Source of the DNA: Caldalkalibacillus thermarum
GTDB taxonomy: Bacteria; Bacillota; Bacilli; Caldalkalibacillales; Caldalkalibacillaceae
Assembly: GCF_014644735.1 (NCBI RefSeq)
Contig: NZ_BMKZ01000002.1
Span: 62,001-126,000 of the forward strand
DNA: 64,000 bases
Direction: 5' to 3'
Below, piece by piece: positions 38,499 to 46,242 of the stretch; within the stretch, counting starts at the first letter, position 1, and each line of letters begins with the position of its first letter. Under the pieces are notes generated by a model. It was not told the DNA's origin. It saw only the letters and a list, made by a program, of their open reading frames with translations, and made no database searches. Both the position numbers and the translations under genes were made by a program.

Positions 38499-38527
38499 AA
38501 TATATCATACTCAATACAAATAAGCAA
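38499..38527 (-). promoter_or_regulatory. Sigma-A-like promoter for rpsB
   Basis: On the minus strand TTGCTT (38527-38522), 17 bases, and extended -10 TGA-TATATT (hexamer 38504-38499). The -35 begins five bases past the swrB stop, so the fla/che operon runs directly into this promoter. Confidence 0.6.
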
Positions 38528-38531
38528 TGTA

Positions 38532-39017
38532 CTACTCCTTATCTTTTTTATTAAAAAGGCTAATCAACAGTTCAGTCTCACCAATGCCAATGCCCAGCTG
38601 CTTAGCAATTTGTTCTGGAGAGTATCCTTGCCGGTGCAAACGAAGGGCGCGGGCAAAAGCTTCGTCTCCTGCAACGTTTGCTTGGGTTGAATGCTTTGCA
38701 AATAAGTCCAAGTCATGCCGTTCGTCATCTGCATGGGAAGTATGGGAGGAAGGGGGAGTATTTTCATTCATTTTATTAAGGAAATCGTTCAGTTTATTCT
38801 CCCATTTGGCCTCCAGATCCTCTATATGGGCCAGTACATTTCGATAGTATGTTTCATTTTCTTGTTCAACCTTTTTAACAAAGTTTTCCAAATACTCAAG
38901 GGTAGAACGGGGTTCGCCTTTTGAGCGGCCAAGGACGGAACAACGTTGATAAACAACAATGAGGGCAAACAGGGTGATCAAATGGAGAAGCAGGCTTAAG
39001 GCAATCCATATACTCAC
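38532..39017 (-). CDS. swrB: SwrB/YlxL-like swarming motility membrane protein
   Basis: A 161-residue protein with one N-terminal membrane segment (IALSLLLHLITLFALIVVY), a charged coiled-coil-like middle (residues 35-85) and a C-terminal helix-turn-helix-like stretch (GYSPEQIAKQLGIGIGETELL). The place directly after sigD at the end of the fla/che operon is that of swrB (ylxL), which in B. subtilis promotes flagellar export switching and sigma-D activity. Sequence is poorly conserved, so the call rests on topology and synteny. Confidence 0.75.
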   Translation of the reverse strand: MSIWIALSLLLHLITLFALIVVYQRCSVLGRSKGEPRSTLEYLENFVKKVEQENETYYRNVLAHIEDLEAKWENKLNDFLNKMNENTPPSSHTSHADDERHDLDLFAKHSTQANVAGDEAFARALRLHRQGYSPEQIAKQLGIGIGETELLISLFNKKDKE

Positions 39018-39073
39018 TCCGCCATCCCACCTTAATCTAAATATGTTGAGCTGACCAGGTCAAAAAGTTGTGA

Positions 39074-39853
39074 CTAATTGTACAACAGTTGTCTTTCCTT
39101 GGTTAAAGCTGCTTTTAGCCGCAACAAAGCTTTGGAGTGAAGCTGAGAAATACGGGAAGTGGATAAATTTAACAGTTTGGCCACTTCAGTTAAAGTTAAT
39201 TCTTCAAAGTAAACAAGGGAAATCACCCACTTCTCCTTTTCAGGCAAACGTTCAATCGCCTGAGCCAGCGTTTCTTTCATCCACTGTTGATCCATAAACT
39301 GTTCAGGATTTTCAGCCTCGGTGTTCTCTAAAAGCGCAGATCTGGCCACATGCTGGCTTTCATCATCATAGACCACCTCATCAATGGAGACCATAGCCGC
39401 CAGGGAAGCATCAGCCAGTGATTGTCTCAGTTCCTCAACACTGATCCCCAAATACTGGCTCACTTCTTGATCGGTGACCGGCCGCTGCTTCTCCTGCTCC
39501 AATTTCAGATAGGCTTGTTCGATTTTACGGACTTTTTCCCGGACAGAACGGGGAATGTAATCGTCTTTTCGCAATCCATCGATAATGGCCCCCTTGATCC
39601 TGAGGCTGGCATAGGTTTCAAATTGCCAACCCCTTTCCGGCTCGAACTTATCCAGGGCATCTAAGAGACCTTCCATCCCCAAACTTCTGAGGTCATCTTT
39701 GGTGACACTGTCAGGTAAGGAAAAGGCCAAGCGATTGACCACATAGTCGACTAACGGGAGGTATTTTAAGACAAGATATTGCCCAGCTTCAGGGTCTCGC
39801 CCGTGTTTCCATCTGTTCCAGTTTTTCCAGTCTGCTTCTGTCCATTTTTTCAT
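39074..39853 (-). CDS. sigD: Flagellar/motility RNA polymerase sigma factor SigD (FliA)
   Basis: A 259-residue sigma-28 family factor. Region 2 has LKYLPLVDYVVNRLA and DLRSLGMEGLLDALDKF; region 3 has KVRKIEQAYLKLEQEKQRPVTDQEV; region 4 has LPEKEKWVISLVYFEELTLTEVA in parts, including the helix-turn-helix LTEVAKLLNLSTSRISQLHSKAL. The ATG at 39853 is preferred over a GTG five codons upstream that abuts the GGGGG site. It directs late flagellar and chemotaxis genes and is counteracted by FlgM, not in this window. Confidence 0.95.
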   Translation of the reverse strand: MKKWTEADWKNWNRWKHGRDPEAGQYLVLKYLPLVDYVVNRLAFSLPDSVTKDDLRSLGMEGLLDALDKFEPERGWQFETYASLRIKGAIIDGLRKDDYIPRSVREKVRKIEQAYLKLEQEKQRPVTDQEVSQYLGISVEELRQSLADASLAAMVSIDEVVYDDESQHVARSALLENTEAENPEQFMDQQWMKETLAQAIERLPEKEKWVISLVYFEELTLTEVAKLLNLSTSRISQLHSKALLRLKAALTKERQLLYN

Positions 39854-39885
39854 TCCTAATGGGCTCACCCCCTATCCGTTTGCAT

Positions 39886-40371
39886 TTACAGCTTTTTGAT
39901 TCCCTTGCTAGCAGTGCGGACCATCAGCACACCAGTCAGCGTGTCCAACTCAATGGTCCGTCCGTAATTTCCACCGGTGTCCTCTGCAACAATCGGGATG
40001 TTGAATCGTTTAAGCTGTAATTTACAAGCCTCCACATTACGTTCACCGATCTTCATGACTGGGTTTGAACCTTGAAATGAGAACATTTGCGCCCCTCCGG
40101 CCAGCTTGGCCTGAAACTTCCGCCGATTGCCCCCACAGCTGACCATTTTTTCAATTAATAAGGGAATGGCTGTGTCCGCATATTTGGCCATATTCGTATC
40201 TCCTCTGGATAAGTCTTTGCTTGGGAGCATAACATGGGCCAGGCCTGCAATTTGCTTAGAAGGATCGTAGATGGCTACCCCAACGCAAGAGCCGAGTCCG
40301 ACCGTCATTATTCTGTCTGGGGCACAAGCGACCTTAAGATCAGCCATGCTGACTTTAATCACGTTTGTCAT
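39886..40371 (-). CDS. cheD: Chemoreceptor glutamine deamidase CheD
   Basis: A 161-residue cysteine hydrolase that deamidates glutamines on receptors and stimulates CheC. Catalytic Cys29 is in GLGSCVGVAIYD and His46 in AGLAHVMLPS; a Thr in the DTGG stretch (EDTGGNYGRTIE) is further along. Its start overlaps the cheC 3' end by 17 bases, consistent with their known interaction. Confidence 0.95.
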   Translation of the reverse strand: MTNVIKVSMADLKVACAPDRIMTVGLGSCVGVAIYDPSKQIAGLAHVMLPSKDLSRGDTNMAKYADTAIPLLIEKMVSCGGNRRKFQAKLAGGAQMFSFQGSNPVMKIGERNVEACKLQLKRFNIPIVAEDTGGNYGRTIELDTLTGVLMVRTASKGIKKL

Positions 40372-40987
40372 GTTCTGTTACTCCTAATGCTTGAAATAAT
40401 CTTGAAAAAGAGTCTGGATCAGGTAAAAGAAAGAAATGCCCTTCAATCGGATCTTGACCTGACTGGTCATAAAAACACGCATCAATCACTAATGCATCGT
40501 TTCCTACCTTACCTACTTCTAACAAGCCATAGCTTAAAATGGCGGCCGCCATGTCAATTGCCACCTCAGGAACCGACGGCTGGATGTTCAGTCCCGTTAA
40601 ATCAGCCAAAGCTGATAAGTAGGAGCCGCATAAAATATTGCCCACTTCTTGTATGGCAGATAAGTGCAGGTCATTTAACAGGTCAGATACTTCGGGGCTG
40701 AACAGGTTACGAATCAGCTTTTCAGCCTTCTCCTGGTGAAGAATGAAAAACATATAACCTGTGACATCACCTTGTATCGTCAACACAGTAGCAACAATAA
40801 CGTGCTCGGCTCCTCCCACCCGTTCTGCAATCTCATCGAAGGACACCAAGCGGACGTCAGGGACCTTCATTTGAATCGGTTTTTGCAACAAGTGAGCTAA
40901 AGAGGTGGCAGCATGGCCAGCACCAATGTTGCCAATCTCCTTCAGGACGTCAACCTGCATATTGTTCAATTGATCCCAGGTACTCAT
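40355..40987 (-). CDS. cheC: CheY-P phosphatase CheC
   Basis: A 210-residue protein of the CheC/CheX/FliY phosphatase fold. Both pseudo-symmetric phosphatase helices are present: EIGNIGAGHAATSLA near residue 16 and EVGNILCGSYLSALA near residue 112, each with the Glu and Asn that position water on CheY-P. It overlaps cheW by four bases at its start and cheD at its end. CheC with CheD forms an adaptation feedback loop in B. subtilis. Confidence 0.95.
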   Translation of the reverse strand: MSTWDQLNNMQVDVLKEIGNIGAGHAATSLAHLLQKPIQMKVPDVRLVSFDEIAERVGGAEHVIVATVLTIQGDVTGYMFFILHQEKAEKLIRNLFSPEVSDLLNDLHLSAIQEVGNILCGSYLSALADLTGLNIQPSVPEVAIDMAAAILSYGLLEVGKVGNDALVIDACFYDQSGQDPIEGHFFLLPDPDSFSRLFQALGVTEHDKRD

Positions 40988-41460
40988 GATGTCTCCTCAA
41001 TCTTGTTGGTTTGGTTGTGATGAGATAAAACATGTTCAAGATTAAGCAAAGTCAACAATCTGTTTTCCAGTCTGACCACACCTCGGACATAATCGGCCAT
41101 CACTCCCCCCACCACTTCCGGAGGAGGTTCAATCCCATCAACCGGAATGTTGATCACATCATTGGCAGCATCAACGATCAGTCCCACCTCCATCTCACCT
41201 GCCACTACAATAATGATCCGTGTGGTGCTGGTATCATCTGTTTCGTCCAGATTAAACCGGCGGCGCAAATCAATCACCGGAGTGACCACTCCTCTTAAAT
41301 TGATGACCCCTTTGACAAACGGGGGGGTGTGTGGCACCCGTGTAATCGGCTGCAGAGGCTCAATCGAACGGACCTGCTCAACCTCAATGGCGTATTCCTC
41401 TTTGTCCAGCCTAAACACAACAACCTTCTTCTCCTCAAGTTTCACCTGTTCGTTCTGCAT
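40984..41460 (-). CDS. cheW: Chemotaxis coupling protein CheW
   Basis: A 158-residue SH3-like adaptor that links CheA to receptors. The ATG at 41460 (MQNEQVKLEEKKVVVFRL) is the likely start. The fold signatures EYAIEVEQVRSIEPLQPITRVP (in parts) and GVINLRGVVTPVIDLRRRF are clear, and a C-terminal RLENRLLTLLNLEHVL follows. It lies between cheA and cheC. Confidence 0.95.
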   Translation of the reverse strand: MQNEQVKLEEKKVVVFRLDKEEYAIEVEQVRSIEPLQPITRVPHTPPFVKGVINLRGVVTPVIDLRRRFNLDETDDTSTTRIIIVVAGEMEVGLIVDAANDVINIPVDGIEPPPEVVGGVMADYVRGVVRLENRLLTLLNLEHVLSHHNQTNKIEETS

Positions 41461-41498
41461 GTTTTTCCCTCCGCCAAACAGCATGATGGTTTATTTCC

Positions 41499-43556
41499 TT
41501 ATTTAATCAGTGCATTGCAGTCTATGATCAAGGCCACCTGCCCATCCCCCAAAATGGTTGCTCCGGAAATAGCGAAAACTTGATTTAAGTAAGCCCCAAG
41601 GGATTTGAGCACCACTTCCTGCTGGCCAATTAAAGCATCCACAACCAACCCCGCCAACTTCTCCCCTTTCCTTACAATCACGATGGAAAGAACGTCCTCG
41701 TCCACTCTTTCCCCTGGCACTTCAAAAACCTCCTCCAAGGAGACCAGGGGTACAACTTTTCCTCTAAAATTAATCACTTTCTGCCCCTGGACGGTGCGGA
41801 CATCCCCTTTTTTGACTGCAGCCACCTCAATGATAGAGGTCAGCGGAATCGCATAAGTCTCATGCTTTACTTTGACAAGCAGAGCGGAAATGATAGACAA
41901 AGTTAAGGGCAGTTGCACCGTAAAAGTGGTCCCTGCTCCGGGCTCTGATTGAACGGAGACACTTCCCCCCAAAGATTCGATTTTGTTTTTGACCACATCG
42001 AGCCCAACGCCCCGTCCGGATATGTCAGACACCGTCTCAGCGGTACTGAAACCGGAAGCAAACAGCAATTGATAGACATCCTGATCCGTAAACTCCTGCC
42101 CCCTTTCCCAGGTCAGGATTTCCCGCTCAACTGCCTTTTTTAACACTTTGTCACGGTCAATGCCCCGCCCGTCATCTTTGACCTCGATGAAGACATGATT
42201 GCCGCTGTGATACGCCTTAAGCTCTATCCGCCCCTGTTCCGGTTTACCCAAGCGTCTGCGTTCTTCTTTAGTTTCTAAACCATGATCAATGGCATTGCGC
42301 AACAGATGGACCAGCGGATCACCAATCTCATCTATCACTGTACGATCCAGCTCCGTCTCTGTTCCGCTCATAATCAACTCCACTTCTTTCCCTAATTCCC
42401 GCGCCAAACTGCGCACCATTTTGGGGAAGCGGTTAAAGACTTGTTCAACGGGCACCATGCGCATGTTGAGAATCAGATCTTGCAAGTTGCTGCTCATGCG
42501 GCTCATGTGTTCTACTGTGTCCATTAATTCTTGATGTTGAAGTTCCTTAGAGATTTTCTCCAGACGGCCCCGGTCAATAACCAGCTCGCTAAACAAGTTC
42601 ATTAACGCATCTAAACGGTCAATATTGACGCGAATGGTCTTATTCAGCACCCGTTTTGTTCCTGCTCCAGTCGACGGTGTGTTAGACCGTGATGATTGAC
42701 GCGGTGCTTCACTAGCCGGCGCTTCTTTTCCAGCTGCAACTTCTTCTGTTGCGCTCATCTTTTTTTGTCCCTGACTGTGCTTCAACTCGTCTACACTGAT
42801 GGGGAAAATCTCTACCTGTTCTATTTCCGAAACTTTGAGGATGATCTGTTGAATATATTCCATGGGTTGTTTGGTGACATAAAGCAGTTGAAAAGAGAAA
42901 TCAAAGGCCTCTTCTTCTATTTCTTGCACCGGAGGATGGGATTGTATAATTTCCCCTTCCCTTTCAAGGAGCTGAAACACCATGTACGCTCTGGCTGCTT
43001 TTAACAAACAACCTTGATCCAAGATGACCTGTATGTAATAAATGTGAAATCCAGCTTCTTCTGACTGGGTCAATACAGTCAAAACAAACTCATCCACCGC
43101 TTGTAAAATAGTGCTGGATTCAAGAGGCAAGGATTTTTCCTCGTTGCCAAGCTGCTCTGGATCATCCTTGGCGCCCCCCCGATCTAAAATCCGGCTCAAC
43201 GCACTGATGATCTGGCCGGGATTTGCGCCTGACTCCTCTTGTTTCATAATAGCCTCAATCATTTGCTCCAGTGTATCAACGGCTGAAAACAGCGTATCTA
43301 GCATGGGCGTGTTGACTTGCAATTGCCCGTTACGCACCTGATCCAGCACATTTTCCAAATGATGGGTCAGGTCAGCCACATCTTCAAACCCCATGGTAGC
43401 TGCCATCCCTTTCAATGTGTGGGCAGAGCGGAAGATTTCTTGCACCAGGGCCACATTGTCCGGCTCCTTTTCCAATAAGAGCAAATTTTCATTAACAGCT
43501 TGCAAATGTTGAGTTGCTTCATCAATAAAAGCGTCCAAATACTTGTTCATATCCAT
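41499..43556 (-). CDS. cheA: Chemotaxis histidine kinase CheA
   Basis: A 685-residue kinase that phosphorylates CheY, and normally CheB. P1 carries His46 in RSAHTLKGMAATMGF; P2 spans roughly residues 150-260; the P3 dimerisation helix follows RVNIDRLDALMNLFSELVI; P4 has the ATP-binding LRNAIDHGLE (N box), DDGRGID (G1) and ISGRGVGLDVV (G2); P5 is the CheW-like C-terminal 140 residues. Its start overlaps the cheB stop by ten bases. Confidence 0.96.
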   Translation of the reverse strand: MDMNKYLDAFIDEATQHLQAVNENLLLLEKEPDNVALVQEIFRSAHTLKGMAATMGFEDVADLTHHLENVLDQVRNGQLQVNTPMLDTLFSAVDTLEQMIEAIMKQEESGANPGQIISALSRILDRGGAKDDPEQLGNEEKSLPLESSTILQAVDEFVLTVLTQSEEAGFHIYYIQVILDQGCLLKAARAYMVFQLLEREGEIIQSHPPVQEIEEEAFDFSFQLLYVTKQPMEYIQQIILKVSEIEQVEIFPISVDELKHSQGQKKMSATEEVAAGKEAPASEAPRQSSRSNTPSTGAGTKRVLNKTIRVNIDRLDALMNLFSELVIDRGRLEKISKELQHQELMDTVEHMSRMSSNLQDLILNMRMVPVEQVFNRFPKMVRSLARELGKEVELIMSGTETELDRTVIDEIGDPLVHLLRNAIDHGLETKEERRRLGKPEQGRIELKAYHSGNHVFIEVKDDGRGIDRDKVLKKAVEREILTWERGQEFTDQDVYQLLFASGFSTAETVSDISGRGVGLDVVKNKIESLGGSVSVQSEPGAGTTFTVQLPLTLSIISALLVKVKHETYAIPLTSIIEVAAVKKGDVRTVQGQKVINFRGKVVPLVSLEEVFEVPGERVDEDVLSIVIVRKGEKLAGLVVDALIGQQEVVLKSLGAYLNQVFAISGATILGDGQVALIIDCNALIK

Positions 43557-44134
43557 TGTCCAGATCCCCCCAGCTCTTTAATAGCCTGTTCAATCGCCCC
43601 AGGCATGCCTTCGAGCGGCACAACCTTATCAATCAGTCTTGCCTCAATGGCTGCTTTAGGCATTCCATAGACAACACAGGTTGATTGATCCTCAGCCAAC
43701 GAGTAAACGTTTTTCCGTTCCCTTAGCCATTGTAATCCTTCTGTCCCATCCTTTCCCATTCCCGTTAAGATCACTGTAACTACCCCATAGTTGACAGTTT
43801 GTGCAGCTGATTTAAACAAAACATCTACTGACGGGCGATGCCCCCTTTGCGGCGCGTCCTGGTGCAGGTGAATGACCGGTACACCTTCTGTCAGCTTCAT
43901 TTCCATGTGGTAGTCTCCTGGTGCCACATAGGCATAAGCGCCTTGAACCGCTTCGCCCTGCTGTGCTTCCTTCACCGTATAAGCGGAGAGCTCATTTAAG
44001 CGATTCGCCAATGACCGTGTGAATCCAGGAGGCATATGCTGAACAACAAGCAAGGCTGTATCTTGACGCAGGGTCAAATGGGAAAAAATATAGTGCAATG
44101 CCTTGGGACCACCGGTGGAAGCACCAATGAGCAC
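43547..44134 (-). CDS. cheB: Receiver-less CheB methylesterase
   Basis: This encodes only the C-terminal methylesterase domain of CheB (about 195 residues; usual CheB is about 350 with an N-terminal receiver). The catalytic triad is intact: Ser6 in GASTGGP, His33 in VQHMPPGFT, Asp in TGMGKDGTEG. It removes methyl groups from receptor glutamates. The nearest standard start, GTG at 44134, has no ribosome site and lies within the first strand. A strong AGGAGG (44186-44181) lies seven bases before an in-frame ATC at 44173, giving 13 more residues (ITGYRHQKPLKYL). The upstream gene flhG ends at 44205, leaving no room for a receiver domain. Whether this is a true loss or a sequence error cannot be settled here. 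Confidence 0.8.
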   Translation of the reverse strand: MLIGASTGGPKALHYIFSHLTLRQDTALLVVQHMPPGFTRSLANRLNELSAYTVKEAQQGEAVQGAYAYVAPGDYHMEMKLTEGVPVIHLHQDAPQRGHRPSVDVLFKSAAQTVNYGVVTVILTGMGKDGTEGLQWLRERKNVYSLAEDQSTCVVYGMPKAAIEARLIDKVVPLEGMPGAIEQAIKELGGSGQWI

Positions 44135-44204
44135 TAAATATTTAAGTGGTTTTTGATGGCGATAACCTGTGATGATCCTCCCTCCTCTGCAGCCAATTCT
44201 TCTG

Positions 44205-45089
44205 TTATCCTGTTTCCTTCTGGCGAAAGGGAGCGATTAACTGCTTAAAAAAGGAGCGCAATCTTCCCTCTTTCTCCACCGGCTGCTGTTCAAACTGTTG
44301 ACCAAGGTATTGGGCCGTGATGACCTTCATCGCCTGCGCAGCCTTGGAAGCAGGAAACATTTTAATGAAAGGCTGTTGGTTAAGCACGGCTTTTTGTACA
44401 GCTGAATCATGGGGAAGATAGCCCAAATAGTTAAACTCTTTATTTAAAAATTGCTGTGCCACTGCCTGCAATCTGCGTGCTGTTTGCAAACCTTCCCAAG
44501 GTTTGGTGCAGCGGTTGACGATCAGATGTAAGTGACTCTCCCGATTGTACTTGCACAAGACTTTTATCACTCCATAGGCATCGGTCAAAGAGGTCGGTTC
44601 AGGGGTGGTCACCACCAGCACATCATCCGCAGCCAGCATCAGACTTAACGATTCGTGGGACAAGCCTGCCCCAGTATCCAAAACAATATAGTCCACACGG
44701 TTAGCTAATGTGTCCAATTGGAGCAGGACATGATGAAGCTTTTCCTGATCCACATGAAACAACTTGCCCAGTCCTGATCCGCCGGAAATAAGCTCAAGGC
44801 CGTATGGCCCCCTTTCAATCACCTGGTTTAAAGGCAGCTGTTGTTCAATCATATCCACAAAAGTCTTCCGGGGGCTGTAACCGATTAAGATATCGATATT
44901 GGCAAAACCCACATCAAGATCAAACAGTAATGCCGGTTTCCCGCGTTCAACCAGACTTAAGGCAAAATTGAGGGCAACATTAGATTTTCCTACGCCGCCC
45001 TTGCCGCTTGTCACCACAATTGTGCGGGGGCCGGTTTTCGTCTGGCTGCGGCGCATTTTTTCCCGCAGGCCTTCAGCTTGATCTTTCAT
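44205..45089 (-). CDS. flhG: MinD-like ATPase FlhG (YlxH)
   Basis: A 294-residue ParA/MinD-family ATPase controlling flagellar number and placement. The deviant Walker A TSGKGGVGKSNVALNFA lies near residue 27, LLFDLDVGFANIDILIG near 57 and VLDTGAGLSHESL near 137. A C-terminal amphipathic stretch (FFKQLIAPFRQ) could touch the membrane. It overlaps the end of flhF by 17 bases and works with FlhF. Confidence 0.94.
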   Translation of the reverse strand: MKDQAEGLREKMRRSQTKTGPRTIVVTSGKGGVGKSNVALNFALSLVERGKPALLFDLDVGFANIDILIGYSPRKTFVDMIEQQLPLNQVIERGPYGLELISGGSGLGKLFHVDQEKLHHVLLQLDTLANRVDYIVLDTGAGLSHESLSLMLAADDVLVVTTPEPTSLTDAYGVIKVLCKYNRESHLHLIVNRCTKPWEGLQTARRLQAVAQQFLNKEFNYLGYLPHDSAVQKAVLNQQPFIKMFPASKAAQAMKVITAQYLGQQFEQQPVEKEGRLRSFFKQLIAPFRQKETG

Positions 45090-46242
45090 GCTCTACCCCC
45101 TCTTTCAACAGAGCATCGGCCAGCCACCCGGGTGATGGATGGAGAAAATCGTCTGGGACGTTCTGACCGTTGGTGATATAAGCTAACGGCAGGCGGTATT
45201 CACTGAGCAAATTAACAATTGAACCCAGTGAGCGCGTTTCATCCGCCTTAGTCAGAATTAAGCTGTGGACGGGCAGTGTTTTAAAATTGGCTATGACATG
45301 CTTCATATCCTCATATTTGCTGGTCAGACTGAGCACCAAACAAGTTTCGACATCCTCCCCTTCAGGGACAAATTGTTTAAGTTGGTGTATGTCAAACGTC
45401 CCCAAATAGTTGCGCCCCGCCGTATCCATCAAGATGCAGTCGCAACCCTGAAGCTCGTCCAGCGCTTCGGTCAAATCCTTCCTTGAATAGATCACTTTAA
45501 GGGGAACATTTAAAATCTGGGCATATGTCCTTAGTTGTTCAACAGCTGCGATACGGTAAGTGTCTGCAGTGATTAAACCTACTTTCCGCCGTTTGACCAG
45601 TAACATGTCAGCAGCCAGTTTGGCGATGGTAGTTGTTTTTCCCACACCGGTGGGACCAACGAAACAGACGAGCTTGGGCAAGGGTTTGTTCTCTTGAAAC
45701 GGGAGTGTGGCCAAATAGTCCTTGAGCATCCTCCTCGCTTCTGTCGTTAGCTCTCTATGCGGCCCCTTTTCAACCCGCCATTTTTCTTCCCGCAGCAATT
45801 TTTGTAAAATATCAGCCCGGATAAAGGGCAAGACGCCATGCTGTCTCAGCTGCTGGTCGATTTTCTCTGCCACAGGCGGCAGTTGAACTGTAACTTCGCC
45901 CATCATGTTGAGCATCAATGTTTTCAGTTCCTTAATCTCTTGGGCGACATCATTCTGCACAGCCTGAGGCTTTAAAGGTTGCAAAGCAGCTGCAGCTGCT
46001 TTCCCGTCTAAACCCTTCCTGTTTTGCTCTCTTCGCTTGCTAAAGCTTTCGGGTAAGGGGTGAGAACGGTTAGGATCTACCGCAGCAATCACTTCAATTT
46101 GTGTCTTTTTGCGAAACAAACCCAGAAGACCCTTTCTTTTCACCTTCTTGGTATCCAGAATCACCGCATCTTGACCCAAATCCTGTTTTATCTCCTGCAT
46201 GGCTTCAGCCAGGGAATTGACAACATACTTTTTGATTCTCAT
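45073..46242 (-). CDS. flhF: Flagellar biosynthesis SRP-type GTPase FlhF
   Basis: A 389-residue SRP-family GTPase that helps place the flagellar basal body. An N-terminal B domain (MRIKKYVVNSLAEAMQEIK) precedes the NG domain with CFVGPTGVGKTTTIAKL near residue 190, DTYRIAAVEQLRTYA and DTAGRNYLG. The ATG at 46242 is used; a GTG directly before it overlaps flhA's stop. Length is typical. Confidence 0.95.
   Translation of the reverse strand: MRIKKYVVNSLAEAMQEIKQDLGQDAVILDTKKVKRKGLLGLFRKKTQIEVIAAVDPNRSHPLPESFSKRREQNRKGLDGKAAAAALQPLKPQAVQNDVAQEIKELKTLMLNMMGEVTVQLPPVAEKIDQQLRQHGVLPFIRADILQKLLREEKWRVEKGPHRELTTEARRMLKDYLATLPFQENKPLPKLVCFVGPTGVGKTTTIAKLAADMLLVKRRKVGLITADTYRIAAVEQLRTYAQILNVPLKVIYSRKDLTEALDELQGCDCILMDTAGRNYLGTFDIHQLKQFVPEGEDVETCLVLSLTSKYEDMKHVIANFKTLPVHSLILTKADETRSLGSIVNLLSEYRLPLAYITNGQNVPDDFLHPSPGWLADALLKEGVEHERSS

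Noticed and set aside
44130-44210. Programmed frameshift producing an FlhG-CheB fusion
   Set aside because: The cheB frame is open into the end of flhG, but no slippery sequence is seen and a strong ribosome site stands between the two genes, which favours separate initiation.
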